In this document: piece by piece, positions 8,433 through 17,915 of the stretch | Numbering within the stretch: position 1 is the first letter of the stretch | Layout: each line of letters opens with the position of its first letter | Source of the DNA: Candidatus Rifleibacteriota bacterium | GTDB lineage: Bacteria > Muiribacteriota > Ozemobacteria > Ozemobacterales > Ozemobacteraceae | Direction of reading: 5' to 3' | Length of the DNA stretch: 64,000 nt | NCBI GenBank assembly: GCA_024710355.1 | Contig: JANJUX010000017.1 | Coordinates: 21,038 to 85,037, forward strand | The notes under the pieces: generated by a model | What the model saw: only the letters and a program-made list of their open reading frames with translations | What the model was told of the DNA's origin: nothing | Databases searched by the model: none | Translations under genes and position numbers: made by a program

Positions 8433-9352
8433 GGGATTATATTCTGCAGGGCGGCGAGGTCGCGGTGGATCTGGTCGACGAGCGCCTGCATATCTGGGAA
8501 CCGCTTTTCGGCCCTGATTCTCTGAACGAATCTGATTCTGATGGTGCGGTGATAAAGATCGCCGGTGAAATTCAGCAGATGTGCTTCGAGCAGATGATTG
8601 CTGCGATCGAAGGTCGGTCTGACGCCGATGTTGACGATGGCCGGGTATGAACCCTCAGGGGTATCGGCATGGCAGGCGTAAACCCCGTTTGGCGGCAGAA
8701 TTTTCTGGCTCGCTTCGAGCTGCAGATTGGCGGTCGGAAACCCCATGACGCGGCCACGGTGATCACCGTGCACGACTTCGCCTGAAAAGCTCGCTTCGCG
8801 GCCGAGAAACCGGTTCGCCCGTGCAAAGTCGCCGGCGGCGACCGCTTCACGGATAATCGATGATGAGACGACTTCGTCATCGACTCTGACCGGGTCGATG
8901 ACCTGGCTGGCGCGACCACTGGCGTTGAGCAGGCTGGCAAGAATTTCGGCGGTGCCGGCCCGGCGGGCGCCAAAGCAGAAATTGAAGCCGACGAAGGTAA
9001 CTTCGGCCTGCAGGCGGTTGATGAGAATGTCTTTGACGAATTCTTCGTGCCCGACAGCGGCGAAGGCCTCGTCGAAAGGTCTGAAAACGACGTAATCGAC
9101 CCCGGTGGCGAGCAGCAGGCTGAATTTTTCTTCGGGAGTCGTCAGGTAGCCCTTGAAAATTTCTGGCGACAGAAATTTGCGGGGTGAATGGTCGAAAGTG
9201 AAGATCACTGCCGGCAGATTGCGTTCGCGGGCACAGCCGATGATGTCGGCAATCAGTTTGCGATGGCCGAGATGCACGCCATCGAAGGTGCCGATGCCAA
9301 GTATGCATGGCCCGATACCGGGGTCGCCCTGCAGCAGGTTCTTAAGCTTCAT
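8429..9352 (-). CDS. ribF: Bifunctional riboflavin kinase / FAD synthetase
   Basis: A 307-aa enzyme making FMN from riboflavin and FAD from FMN. The N-terminal nucleotidyltransferase domain shows GTFDGVHLGHRKLI (residues 22-35) and later VGFNFCFGARRAGT. The C-terminal riboflavin kinase domain carries GRVMGFPTANL and NGVYACHA, then NIGVRPTF. It is last in the rimP-nusA-infB operon, a common position next to truB, and overlaps the truB 3' end by 11 bp. Length is standard. Confidence 0.95.
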   Translation of the reverse strand: MKLKNLLQGDPGIGPCILGIGTFDGVHLGHRKLIADIIGCARERNLPAVIFTFDHSPRKFLSPEIFKGYLTTPEEKFSLLLATGVDYVVFRPFDEAFAAVGHEEFVKDILINRLQAEVTFVGFNFCFGARRAGTAEILASLLNASGRASQVIDPVRVDDEVVSSSIIREAVAAGDFARANRFLGREASFSGEVVHGDHRGRVMGFPTANLQLEASQKILPPNGVYACHADTPEGSYPAIVNIGVRPTFDRSNHLLEAHLLNFTGDLYHRTIRIRFVQRIRAEKRFPDMQALVDQIHRDLAALQNIIP

Positions 9353-10295
9353 TTTCCGCGAAAACCCTCACCGGGTAGAGCTTCAGGCCGTCTTTTCGCG
9401 CTTCGTCGCTTTCTTTACGGGTTTCGTAAATAGCGATAAGTCGGCCATCGGGCCCGAGAATCTGAAATTTATCGGCAGCTTCGGGGCTGTCGGTGGCAAT
9501 GCTGATTATATCACGCCGGCCGATTGGCTGCCCATTTTTGATGCGCGCCCGGCCGTCGGCACTGACCTTGAGCTTCGGAAACGGCAGAATATCGTTAAAA
9601 GGCACGAAAGAGACGGTTTCTGTGAATGGCACAGCCTTTTCGATTTTCCAGAACGGGTAGGCCTGGGTGAAGGCCCACTGCCCGACACGCTCGCGCAGCA
9701 GATACGAAAGGTAACCGCCGCAGCCAAGTTTCTGCCCGAGATCATGCGCAATCGAACGCACGTAAGTGCCGCGCGAACAATGCACCCGCAACACCAGATG
9801 CCGACCCTCGGCGCTGCTGTAGTCAGCCACCAGTCTGATCGAGGTGACATGCACCGGCCGGCTCGCCAGTTTGACTTCTTCGCCGGCGCGTGCCATGGCG
9901 TAGGCACGTTTGCCGCCGACTTTGATCGCCGAATAGGCCGGTGGTGCCTGATCATAGTTGCCGACCAGGCTGCGCAGAGCCGCCATCAGCTGGTCGTTGC
10001 TGAAGTTGATCGGGCCTTCGTGCCGGCTGACGATAGTGCCGGTGGCATCGTAACTGTCAGTGGTGGCGCCGAGTGTGACACGCATCAGATAGGCTTTGTC
10101 GAGGTGCTCGGCCGGAATGAAATTGAGCAGCTTGAGTGCCCGCCCGGTAAAAACCAGCAGCACACCCTGAGCCATCGGGTCGAGAGTGCCGGCGTGCCCG
10201 CAGTTTTTAATTTTATAAACCCGGCGCAGGCGGGCGATGACATCGTGTGAAGAACAGCCGCGCGGTTTGCAGACAACGAGGCAGCCATCAGGCAT
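9342..10295 (-). CDS. truB: tRNA pseudouridine(55) synthase
   Basis: A 317-aa TruB that isomerises U55 of the T-loop of tRNAs. The catalytic aspartate lies in GHAGTLDPMAQGVL (Asp ~42), with the N-terminal motif KPRGCSSHDV. SCSRGTYVRSIAHDLG-type residues of the RNA-binding face appear mid-protein (HCSRGTYVRSIAHD). The C-terminal ~70 residues resemble a PUA-like extension. It overlaps nrnA by 8 bp upstream and ribF by 11 bp downstream, consistent with a tightly coupled operon. Confidence 0.95.
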   Translation of the reverse strand: MPDGCLVVCKPRGCSSHDVIARLRRVYKIKNCGHAGTLDPMAQGVLLVFTGRALKLLNFIPAEHLDKAYLMRVTLGATTDSYDATGTIVSRHEGPINFSNDQLMAALRSLVGNYDQAPPAYSAIKVGGKRAYAMARAGEEVKLASRPVHVTSIRLVADYSSAEGRHLVLRVHCSRGTYVRSIAHDLGQKLGCGGYLSYLLRERVGQWAFTQAYPFWKIEKAVPFTETVSFVPFNDILPFPKLKVSADGRARIKNGQPIGRRDIISIATDSPEAADKFQILGPDGRLIAIYETRKESDEARKDGLKLYPVRVFAENEA

Positions 10296-11301
10296 TGCAG
10301 TTGTCTCCTGCCGGCAGGGCCTCAGCTACGGCCGCTACGACCGTCTGCATCACATCTTCGAGTTTGCCGTCAATCTGGGCGCCGGCAGCGTTGCGATGCC
10401 CGCCACCGTTGAACCGGCGGCTGACTTCCATGACGTCGATTTTGCCGGTAGATCTGAAGCTGATCTTGACTTTGCCGCCTTCGACTTCCTTGAAGAGAAT
10501 GGCCGCTTCGATACCCTTGATGCAGCTGAGATTGCGGATGGCGCCGTCGGCGTCGACTTCGGTCGCACCGATGCGGGTGAAGTCGTCGAGCGCCAGCCAG
10601 CTGGCGACGAGCTTGCCGTCGTTGAAACTGCGGGTGCGCGCCATTACCGTGCCGTGAATCACGACGCGGTGATAATTGGTATTTTCGTAGACCAGCTTGT
10701 AGATGTCGTCAACGACGAGATCGCTGCCGATCAGCCGGGCGATGATTTCGTGCGAGCGCGGTGTCGAGTTGTTGAAGCGGAAATTGCCGGTATCGGTCAT
10801 GATGCCGACATAAAGGGCTTCACGGCACTCGCGGTTGAGTTCGACGCCGGTGCGTTCGAGAATATTGTAAAGAATTTCGCAGGTCGAAGATGCCTTTTCT
10901 TCGAGCAGATTGATGCTGCCCAGGCCAACGACCCCGATGTGATGGTCGAGATGCACGGTGGTAGCGGCACGTTTGAAGAATTCGACACGCTCGCCCATGC
11001 GTCGGGCCTCGGTGGTTTCCATCAGAAACGCCAGATCGAAGTCGACGTCTTCGGGCAGGTAATCCTGGCAGACTTCGGAGCCACGCAGCCACGAAATCTG
11101 TTCGGGCAGCGGGTCAAAGTTCAAGACGACGCAGTTTTTGCCGGCGGCGCGGCACCAGTGGTAGAGCGCCAGCTGTGAGCCGAGCGCGTCACCGTCGGAA
11201 TAGGGGTGGGCGATGCAGAAAATGTTCCTGGCCTTGTCGAGCTTTTCACAAATCAGGTCTATCTGCCGGTCGTAATCGGGGCTTGGCCATGAAACATTCA
11301 T
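10288..11301 (-). CDS. nrnA: DHH-family phosphoesterase, NrnA-like (nanoRNase/pAp phosphatase)
   Basis: A 337-aa DHH-DHHA1 protein. The metal motifs are HPYSDGDALGS (~31-41), the DHH signature in VHLDHHIGV, and DTGNFRF. The C-terminal DHHA1 substrate motif is FNGGGHRNAAGAQ. Family members degrade 2-5 nt RNA and dephosphorylate pAp. Position between rbfA and truB is typical. A second, divergent paralogue lies at 29648-30664. Confidence 0.9.
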   Translation of the reverse strand: MNVSWPSPDYDRQIDLICEKLDKARNIFCIAHPYSDGDALGSQLALYHWCRAAGKNCVVLNFDPLPEQISWLRGSEVCQDYLPEDVDFDLAFLMETTEARRMGERVEFFKRAATTVHLDHHIGVVGLGSINLLEEKASSTCEILYNILERTGVELNRECREALYVGIMTDTGNFRFNNSTPRSHEIIARLIGSDLVVDDIYKLVYENTNYHRVVIHGTVMARTRSFNDGKLVASWLALDDFTRIGATEVDADGAIRNLSCIKGIEAAILFKEVEGGKVKISFRSTGKIDVMEVSRRFNGGGHRNAAGAQIDGKLEDVMQTVVAAVAEALPAGDNCNA

Positions 11302-11319
11302 CGGGTGCGTCCTTATGCT

Positions 11320-11673
11320 TTAGTCTGAGGGTTTGATGTTGCGCAGCAGTTCGAGGAGCCGGTCGCCGTGCTGAATCGAAGGGTCGTAGAAAAATGCAAG
11401 CTCGGGCACGACCCGCAGCTCGACCGTCTTTTTCAGCTCGCGGCGCAGAAATGCCTTGGCCGAATCGAGCCCATTCTGCACGTCTTCCTGCTTGACATCG
11501 CCTTTTTCATTGAGAAAGCTGTAGAGAATCCTGGCGAGATGAAAGTCGGGGCTGATGTCGACGTTGACGATGTGAACGCCTCTGACGCGCGGGTCCTGGA
11601 CCCGCCGTTGAATCAGCTCGGAAAGCTCGCGCATGATCAGTGAATTGACCCGTTCCTGTCTTCTTGTTGTCAT
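11320..11673 (-). CDS. rbfA: Ribosome-binding factor A
   Basis: A 117-aa cold-shock and 30S-maturation factor that binds near helix 44/1 of 16S rRNA. It shows the N-terminal helix RQERVNSLIMRELSELIQ, the family motif DPRVRGVHIVNVDISPDF, and a C-terminal LRVVPELAFFYDPS. A KH-type fold and normal length. Its start overlaps the DUF503 stop by 4 bp. Confidence 0.95.
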   Translation of the reverse strand: MTTRRQERVNSLIMRELSELIQRRVQDPRVRGVHIVNVDISPDFHLARILYSFLNEKGDVKQEDVQNGLDSAKAFLRRELKKTVELRVVPELAFFYDPSIQHGDRLLELLRNIKPSD

Positions 11674-11957
11674 ACGTAATCCCAGTAGGTGTCGACGATC
11701 TCCACTGAGCTGTGGTCAGCGAGAATTTCGTCTATTTTCTGCGCCATCTGTTCGAGAAGGCGGCGGTCGTTGGCCACAATCGCCACCCCGACCGTACCGC
11801 GCTGCCAGAGGTCATTGTTGGCAACCTCGGCGATCGAGGCGTTGAATTTGGCTCTGACCCGGTCGATCAGGCTTCTGAGGATGTGGCGCTTTTCCTTGAG
11901 GCTGTGAACCTCAGGGAAATGCATTTCGAAGGTGCCGATTGCCACGACCATCTGCAT
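11670..11957 (-). CDS. DUF503 (YlxP-like) protein
   Basis: A 95-aa protein of the DUF503 family, a small ferredoxin-like fold found almost always between infB and rbfA. The signature HSLKEKRHILRSLIDRVRAKF (residues ~18-38) and the C-terminal VDTYWDYV are visible. Role is not established; the association suggests ribosome or RNA metabolism. Coupled to rbfA by a 4-bp overlap. Confidence 0.88.
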   Translation of the reverse strand: MQMVVAIGTFEMHFPEVHSLKEKRHILRSLIDRVRAKFNASIAEVANNDLWQRGTVGVAIVANDRRLLEQMAQKIDEILADHSSVEIVDTYWDYV

Positions 11958-11976
11958 TTAACGCCGTCTGCCGCTG

Positions 11977-14421
11977 TCAGATGACTCTTTCGATCTCTTT
12001 GAGGCGGAAGAATTCGAGAATGTCGCCGTCTTTGATGTCGTTGTAGTTTTCAACGCCGATACCACATTCGTAGCCGGTGTGAACTTCTCTGACGTCATCT
12101 TTGAAGCGCTTCAGCGAGCCGATTTTGCCTTCGTAGATTTCGACGCCGTCACGGACGATGCGCACCGAGGTGCTGCGCATGACGCTGCCGCTGGTCACAT
12201 AAGAACCGCAGATGGCGCCGACGCCCGAAACCTTGTAGACCTTGCGCACTTCAGCACGGCCAACGATTTCTTCTTCGTATTCAGGTTCATACATACCCTT
12301 GAGTGCCAGTTTAACGGCGTCAATGGCGTCGTAAATGATTCTGAATACCTTGATTTCGACATCTTCGGCCTTGGCGGCATCTTCGACATTCGGCATCGGT
12401 CTGACATGGAAACCGATGATGATGGCGTTACTCGCCGAGGCCAGGTTGACATCGGCTTCGGTAATACCACCGACGCCGGTATGAATGACGTTAACCTTGA
12501 CTTCATCGGTGCTCAGGCGTTCGAGCGCATCTTTCATGGCGCCGGAAGAACCCTGCACGTCAGCCTTGATGATAATATTGAGGTCTTTTGCCTGACCTTC
12601 GGTAACCTGCTTGAACAGGTCGGCCAGTTTGATGCGGTTTTCGCGAGACAGACGTTCTTCGCGGGCCTTCTTCTGGCGCAGTTCGCCAACGTAGCGGGCG
12701 AATTTGGCGCTTTCAACGACGGCCATCTTGTCACCGACGCGCGGAACATCGTTGAGACCAAGCACCACAACCGGGAAAGCCGGACCGGCTTCTTTGACAC
12801 GGGCGCTGGCATCGTTAACCAGAGCCTTGACACGGCCAAAGCTGCTGCCGCAGATGATATGATCGCCGATCTGAATGCGGCCGTTCTGCACGAGAACGGT
12901 GGCCATCGGGCCCATACCCTTGTCGAGACGGGCTTCGATGATCGTGCCGATACCAGATTTGGTCGGGTTGGCCTTGAGGTCCATCATTTCGGCCTGCAGC
13001 AGAATCATTTCGAGCAGGTCGGAAACACCGGTACCGGCCTTGGCCGAAACCGGAACCATGGTGGTCTGACCACCCCAGTCGTCGGCAACCAGGTTGTAGG
13101 GCATCAGCTGCTGTTTAACGCGGTCAATATTGGCTTCTGGCTTGTCGACCTTGTTGATGGCAACGATGATCGGCACGCCGGCGGCCTGAGCGTGATGAAC
13201 CGCTTCGATGGTCTGGGGCTGCACACCGTCATCGGCGGCAACGACGAGAATCGCGATGTCGGTTACCAGAGCACCCTGGGCGCGCATGGCGGTGAAAGCC
13301 TCGTGACCCGGAGTGTCGATGAAAGTGATGATGCCATTGCTCAGTTTGACCTGATAGGCACCGATATGCTGGGTGATACCGCCCACTTCCTTGTCGGCGA
13401 CGTGCGCCTTGCGGATATAGTCGATCAGCGAGGTCTTGCCGTGGTCAACGTGGCCCATGATGGTCACGACCGGCGGCCGTTTCTTGAGATCGCTTTCCTG
13501 GTCGGGGGTATCCTGAATTTCAAATACGTTTTCGGTAAAAATGATATCTTTGCCGAATTCCTGGCCGAGCAGCTGCATCTGCTCGTTTTCGAGGCGCTGA
13601 TTCAGACTGGCGACGACGCCAAGCCCGAACAGCTTTTTGACGATGGCGATTGCATCGACTTCGAGATACTTGGCCAGCTGACTGACAGTGATATCGGTGG
13701 GCACGAGAACTTTCGGCAGGGAATCTTCGTCTTCTTCAAGGTTGTCGGCTTTTCCGGAACGATCCAGAATTGCCTCGGTCTGACGCTCAGCTTCACGCAT
13801 TTCGGCTTGAACCTTCTTCGAAAAATGAGCGCGGTTGGTCTTGTTCTTGACGCTCTTTTTCTTGATTGGGGCTTGAGTCTCCTTCTTAGGAGAAGCAGTT
13901 TTGATGATGGTTATCTGCTTGTTGACTTCAACTTCTTCTTCTTCCTCGATGCGCAGAGGCTTGGGGCCAAGTTTCTTCTTTTCCTGCCGGGCCTTTTCGG
14001 CCAGGGCTTCGCGTTCTTTTTCGCGTTCTTTTTCCCGCTCACGTTCGCGGTCATCAAGTTTCTTTTCGCTGACAGGCTGCTGATTGACAACTGGGGCAGG
14101 GGAAACGGCGGGCGTAGACTGGGTGACTGGCGCGGGTTTGCTGGCGGGAGCGACTGTCTGCTGCTGCGGCTGAGCCGGTTTTAAATCGGCTTTCGGCTTT
14201 GCGGCCTGGGCCGGCTGTGGTGCCGCAGCGGGAGTTGCCGGGCGTACAGATTTGTCACCCTTCTGGGCGGCAAAATGTTTTTCAAGAACTTCCAGCATTT
14301 CGTCGGGAAGGCCTGCGAGTGGGTTGGTCTTGCCCTTATAGCCAAGGGCGGCCAACAGATCTGCCATGTCTTTGTTGCTTAAATCATATTTTTTACTTGC
14401 TTCGTGTATGCGTATACCCAT
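11977..14421 (-). CDS. infB: Translation initiation factor IF-2
   Basis: An 814-aa GTPase that delivers fMet-tRNA to the 30S subunit. Residues 1-55 are an IF2_N domain ([20 protein letters not shown]). A low-complexity Ala/Pro/Gln then Lys/Glu/Arg-rich linker runs ~60-220. The second IF2_N follows near 240-290. The G domain has [10 protein letters not shown] (G1), DTPGHEAF (G3) and [11 protein letters not shown] (G4), and the C-terminal beta-barrels end at VI. The large plus-strand reading frame opposite it (12079-14184) is a compositional shadow. Confidence 0.97.
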   Translation of the reverse strand: MGIRIHEASKKYDLSNKDMADLLAALGYKGKTNPLAGLPDEMLEVLEKHFAAQKGDKSVRPATPAAAPQPAQAAKPKADLKPAQPQQQTVAPASKPAPVTQSTPAVSPAPVVNQQPVSEKKLDDREREREKEREKEREALAEKARQEKKKLGPKPLRIEEEEEVEVNKQITIIKTASPKKETQAPIKKKSVKNKTNRAHFSKKVQAEMREAERQTEAILDRSGKADNLEEDEDSLPKVLVPTDITVSQLAKYLEVDAIAIVKKLFGLGVVASLNQRLENEQMQLLGQEFGKDIIFTENVFEIQDTPDQESDLKKRPPVVTIMGHVDHGKTSLIDYIRKAHVADKEVGGITQHIGAYQVKLSNGIITFIDTPGHEAFTAMRAQGALVTDIAILVVAADDGVQPQTIEAVHHAQAAGVPIIVAINKVDKPEANIDRVKQQLMPYNLVADDWGGQTTMVPVSAKAGTGVSDLLEMILLQAEMMDLKANPTKSGIGTIIEARLDKGMGPMATVLVQNGRIQIGDHIICGSSFGRVKALVNDASARVKEAGPAFPVVVLGLNDVPRVGDKMAVVESAKFARYVGELRQKKAREERLSRENRIKLADLFKQVTEGQAKDLNIIIKADVQGSSGAMKDALERLSTDEVKVNVIHTGVGGITEADVNLASASNAIIIGFHVRPMPNVEDAAKAEDVEIKVFRIIYDAIDAVKLALKGMYEPEYEEEIVGRAEVRKVYKVSGVGAICGSYVTSGSVMRSTSVRIVRDGVEIYEGKIGSLKRFKDDVREVHTGYECGIGVENYNDIKDGDILEFFRLKEIERVI

Positions 14422-14438
14422 CCGTTACCTCCGCGCTG

Positions 14439-15533
14439 TCATTCATCGGTTTTCCTGTCAGAAACCATGTCTTCAACGTCTTTTTCAGTTTTGATATCGA
14501 TTTTAATACCGGTCAGTTTCGAGGCGAGTTTGACGTTCTGCCCTTCTTTGCCAATGGCCAGCGACAGCTGGCCCTGGGCAACGATCGCCAGGGCTGAACG
14601 ACGGTCTTCGGCAACCGTGACCGACTGCACCTTGGCCGGGCTGAGGGCGTTGATTACATAATCAACCGGGTTGTCGCTGTAACGAACGATATCGATCTTC
14701 TCGCCGTTAAGCTCGTCGACAACACCCTTGATGCGGCTGCCCTTGATGCCGACACATGAACCGACCGGGTCGATCTTCGAATCGGAAGTGGCCACCGAGA
14801 TTTTGACTCTCAGGCCCGCTTCGCGTGACGAAGATTTGATCTCGACGATGCCATCGCCGATTTCAGGCACTGCCTGCCGGAAAAGCAGTTCGACAAACTT
14901 TGCGGAACTGCGGGAAAGTATGATCTGCGGACCCTTCGGGGTCGGCTTTACTTCCTGAATGTAACATTTTATGCGGTCGTTGGTGCGGAAAACTTCGCCC
15001 GGAATCTGTTCTTTGGGCGGCAGAACCGCTTCAGCCTTGGCGAATTCGACATAAACATGCCCTTTTTCGACGCGCTGAACCTTGCCGGTAAGAATCTGAC
15101 CGACCTTGTTATGATATTCTTCGTAGATGATGCCGCGCTCGGCTTCTTTCAGCTTCTGGCTGACGACCTGACGGGCGGTCTGGGCGGCGATGCGGCCGAA
15201 TGACGGCGGCGTCACATCCTCTTCGACGGTGTCACCCGGCTGGGCGTCAGGGTCGATTTCGCGGGCTTCTTCGAGGGTATACTGGCGGTCGGGTTCTTCG
15301 AGATCATCAGTGTCGACGACGAGTCGCCGCGAGATAACCTTGAAATCGCCGGTCTTCTGATCGAGAGTCACTTTGACATCTTCTTCAGAATCGAAATTCT
15401 TGCGGTAGGCCACGACCAGTGCTTCTTCGATCGCGTGCACCAGAACCTCCATCGGCAGGTTCTTTTCGCCAATAACTTCTTTTAATGCATCTATCAGATT
15501 AAACTTTGTCACTTTAATAACCTCCCCCGTCAT
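14439..15533 (-). CDS. nusA: Transcription termination/antitermination factor NusA
   Basis: A 364-aa NusA: N-terminal RNA polymerase-binding domain (~1-130), S1 domain (~135-200, GKVQRVEKGHVYVEF), then two KH domains (DPVGSCVGIKGSRIKGV and the IAIGKEGQNVKLASKLTG region). It stops shortly after KH2, so the acidic C-terminal repeats found in E. coli are absent, as in Bacillus. The ATG overlaps the rimP stop by 4 bp (ATGA). Start chosen at 15533, coupled with rimP. Confidence 0.95.
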   Translation of the reverse strand: MTGEVIKVTKFNLIDALKEVIGEKNLPMEVLVHAIEEALVVAYRKNFDSEEDVKVTLDQKTGDFKVISRRLVVDTDDLEEPDRQYTLEEAREIDPDAQPGDTVEEDVTPPSFGRIAAQTARQVVSQKLKEAERGIIYEEYHNKVGQILTGKVQRVEKGHVYVEFAKAEAVLPPKEQIPGEVFRTNDRIKCYIQEVKPTPKGPQIILSRSSAKFVELLFRQAVPEIGDGIVEIKSSSREAGLRVKISVATSDSKIDPVGSCVGIKGSRIKGVVDELNGEKIDIVRYSDNPVDYVINALSPAKVQSVTVAEDRRSALAIVAQGQLSLAIGKEGQNVKLASKLTGIKIDIKTEKDVEDMVSDRKTDE

Positions 15534-16012
15534 CCACGCTGTAATTTTGCCGGAAACTCGAACACTGCCTGGGCTTCCTTGACCAATTTCAACGGGAACT
15601 CACGGAGCCCTTTTTCGGAACGAACAACGATCTTTTCGGGTGAAAATTCTGTCAGTCGCGCCCTGAAAACCTCTTTCTGACCCTTTTCCTCGTCGTAGAG
15701 TGTCCATTTAACGAGTTTGCCGACATGCCGCTCGTAATCGACAAGGCGCTTGAACACTCGCTCGACCCCCGGCGACGAAACCTCGAGGGTAAAGGCCCGA
15801 TGAATCAGGTCTGTTTCGTCGAGGTAATCGCTCAGTGCCCGCGAAACCTTCTCGCAGTCTTCAACCGTGACTCCGTCTGGCGTGTCAATCATGACTTCGA
15901 GCACCATGCGGCGGTTGACCTGCTTGAAAGTCACGTCATAGACCTCATAGGAAAAAGACGATTCGACGAAACGCCGAACTTCAGTTGTAATGTGTTCAAC
16001 TGACTCAGTCAT
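15530..16012 (-). CDS. rimP: Ribosome maturation factor RimP
   Basis: A 160-aa 30S assembly factor; start taken at ATG 16012 behind AGGAG (minus strand, ~10 bases upstream) rather than the longer frame to 16051. The family motifs are VEDCEKVSRALSDYLDE and YTLEVSSPGVERVFK-like EVSSPGVERVF. The C-terminal SH3-like domain follows (VKWTLYD...). It opens the rimP-nusA-infB operon. Confidence 0.93.
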   Translation of the reverse strand: MTESVEHITTEVRRFVESSFSYEVYDVTFKQVNRRMVLEVMIDTPDGVTVEDCEKVSRALSDYLDETDLIHRAFTLEVSSPGVERVFKRLVDYERHVGKLVKWTLYDEEKGQKEVFRARLTEFSPEKIVVRSEKGLREFPLKLVKEAQAVFEFPAKLQRG

Positions 16013-16111
16013 GCCATTCTTTCTCCTGTGATATAGAAAAACAACAAACACCGCATCTGCTGCGGCTTTGCTGCGTTCCTTTCAGTCTAAGCTTTTCAAG
16101 GTCGAGCGCAA

Positions 16112-16140
16112 ATTCTAACACGTTCAACCAATTAAATCAA
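16112..16140 (-). promoter_or_regulatory. Promoter of the rimP-nusA-infB operon
   Basis: Minus strand: TTGATT (16140-16135), a 17-bp spacer, TAGAAT (16117-16112). Transcription would start near 16105, leaving a ~93-nt leader. The leader contains a CCGCA-TGCGG hairpin (about 16052-16067) before the rimP Shine-Dalgarno. Confidence 0.75.
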
Positions 16141-16249
16141 GCACGGCAACTCCCGCAAAAATTACCTGTTTGCCTGCTGCGTAAATTTTCTCTTGGGGCG
16201 GGAGAACTGTGATAGAATACACTCCCTAGTTTGCCTGAGAGGTTATCAG

Positions 16250-17905
16250 ATGTACCCTTTTTTATGCAGAATTACTTGTGTGCTGGCGCTACTGGTTTTT
16301 CTGGGTGGTTGCTCGAATGACCAGGTGCAGATCGATAAAAAGGCTGATGAAAAGCCGGTGCGCGGCGGTGTCTACCGCCGGGCCTTCGCTGACTCATATA
16401 TTGTGCTTGACCCGGCCATGATCAAGGACTCGAATTCGCATGAAGTCTGCCGTCAGCTTTACGACGGTCTCGTCGAGTTCGACAACGATGCCAGAGTCGT
16501 GCCGGCCCTTGCGAGCACCTGGAAAATCAGCGACGACAAACTCACTTATACCTTCACCCTGCGCGAAGATGCCTCTTTTCACAGCCAGGCGGGAGGCCAG
16601 CCAACCCGTAACGGCGGCCGCAAAGTCACTGCCGCCGATGTGGTCTTTTCGTTCAGACACCTGTTAAAGCCCCGCGAGGATTCGCAGGCATCGTTTTTCT
16701 GGGTGATCAAGGGCGCGCGCGCCTTTACCGAAGGCAAGGCCGCTGACATTGAAGGCCTGCGCGCCATTGGCAGCCACACCGTCGAATTCGTTCTCGAAAA
16801 GCCTTTTGCCCCGTTCGTGTCGTTGCTGGCGATGATCAATGCCGGCGTTATACCGCATGAAGACTCTGAGACCGGCCTTGACAAGCTGCCGGTTGGCACC
16901 GGGCCGTTCCGCTGGGTTGAAAAGGCGTCTGACACAATCATTCTCGAAGCCAACCCCGATTATTTCAGAGGCCGCCCCTGGCTCGACCGCCTTGAATTTC
17001 CGGTTATCACCGACGAGGAAACCCGCTTTGCCGAATTCATGGCCGGTCGCCTCAGTCATGTCGATGTTCCCGACTCAAAATACCGCAGTATCAGACAGGA
17101 TGCGAAACTGGCCGCCAATCTGCTCGAATCGAACCTGTGGGGCATCAATTATCTTGGCATGAGCATGGCGAAGCCGCCTTTCAATGATCCGCTGGTGCGT
17201 AAAGCCTTCAACTACGCGATCGATCGCGATACCATCGTCAAGCTGGTTCTCAATGACCGCGCCGCGCCGGCCAACGGCGTTCTGCCACCCGGGTTCCCCG
17301 GCCACGATGATGCACTCGCCGGCTACGTCTACGATCTGGCAAAGGCGCGCGCCCTGCTCGCCGAAGCCGGTTACCCTGAAGGCAAGGGGTTTCCTGATAT
17401 CGAACTGCAGTATAACCGCGACCCGATTCATGCGCGCACCGCCGAATTCGTGCTTGCCAACCTGCGCGATATCGGCATCAGCTGCAACGTGAAAGAGGTC
17501 GATTTCGGTGAGCATCTCAGCAGTATCGAAAAGGGTGCCGCACCGTTTTTCCGCATGGGCTGGACCGTCGATTACCCTGATCCCGACAGCTTTCTTTATA
17601 CACTGTTCCATTCGTCGAACATTGGCGTCGGCTACAACTTTTCAGGCTTCAAAAATGCCGAAGTCGACGCACTGCTCGATAAGGCAAGGTTTGAAACCGA
17701 GATGAGCCGTCGTGTAGAACTCTATCGTCAGGCCGAAAAGCTGATCGTAGAAGAGGCGCCGTGGGTTTTCATGTATTTTTATACCGTACACGTGCTCTAT
17801 CAGCCACAGGTAAGAGGCCTGAGTCTGAGCGCCATGGGCGAATCACTGCTGCAGTATCGCCATATCTGGCTGCAGCCAGCCAAAACCCCCGCCGACAAGT
17901 TGTAA
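16250..17905 (+). CDS. Peptide/opine ABC transporter substrate-binding lipoprotein (SBP family 5)
   Basis: A 551-aa periplasmic binding protein. Start at ATG 16250 with GAGAGG 7 bases upstream. Residues 1-20 are a lipoprotein signal with lipobox LGGC (MYPFLCRITCVLALLVFLGGC). The mature part has the SBP_bac_5 pattern: RGGVYRRAF, LTYTFTLREDASFH (~98), VGTGPFRW (~214), DPLVRKAFNYAIDRD (~310), and YPDPDSFLY. It is the OppA/DppA type and binds oligopeptides or similar solutes. No permease or ATPase gene is adjacent, so its transporter is elsewhere. A TAGAAT -10-like box lies at 16213-16218. Confidence 0.88.
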   Translation: MYPFLCRITCVLALLVFLGGCSNDQVQIDKKADEKPVRGGVYRRAFADSYIVLDPAMIKDSNSHEVCRQLYDGLVEFDNDARVVPALASTWKISDDKLTYTFTLREDASFHSQAGGQPTRNGGRKVTAADVVFSFRHLLKPREDSQASFFWVIKGARAFTEGKAADIEGLRAIGSHTVEFVLEKPFAPFVSLLAMINAGVIPHEDSETGLDKLPVGTGPFRWVEKASDTIILEANPDYFRGRPWLDRLEFPVITDEETRFAEFMAGRLSHVDVPDSKYRSIRQDAKLAANLLESNLWGINYLGMSMAKPPFNDPLVRKAFNYAIDRDTIVKLVLNDRAAPANGVLPPGFPGHDDALAGYVYDLAKARALLAEAGYPEGKGFPDIELQYNRDPIHARTAEFVLANLRDIGISCNVKEVDFGEHLSSIEKGAAPFFRMGWTVDYPDPDSFLYTLFHSSNIGVGYNFSGFKNAEVDALLDKARFETEMSRRVELYRQAEKLIVEEAPWVFMYFYTVHVLYQPQVRGLSLSAMGESLLQYRHIWLQPAKTPADKL

Positions 17906-17915
17906 TACCGCCGGC

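Noticed and set aside
12079..14184. A 701-codon plus-strand open frame opposite infB
   Set aside because: It is fully antisense to a conserved IF-2 gene and its sequence is rich in Asp, Asn, Phe and Gly, as expected from the complement of Glu/Lys/Ala-rich codons. No ribosome site or domain.
16040..16090. Segment GCTTTGCTGCGTTCCTTTC resembling the SRP RNA apical region
   Set aside because: The flanking sequence does not form the SRP stem with the GGAA/AGCAG loop, and it lies in the rimP leader behind a good protein-operon promoter.
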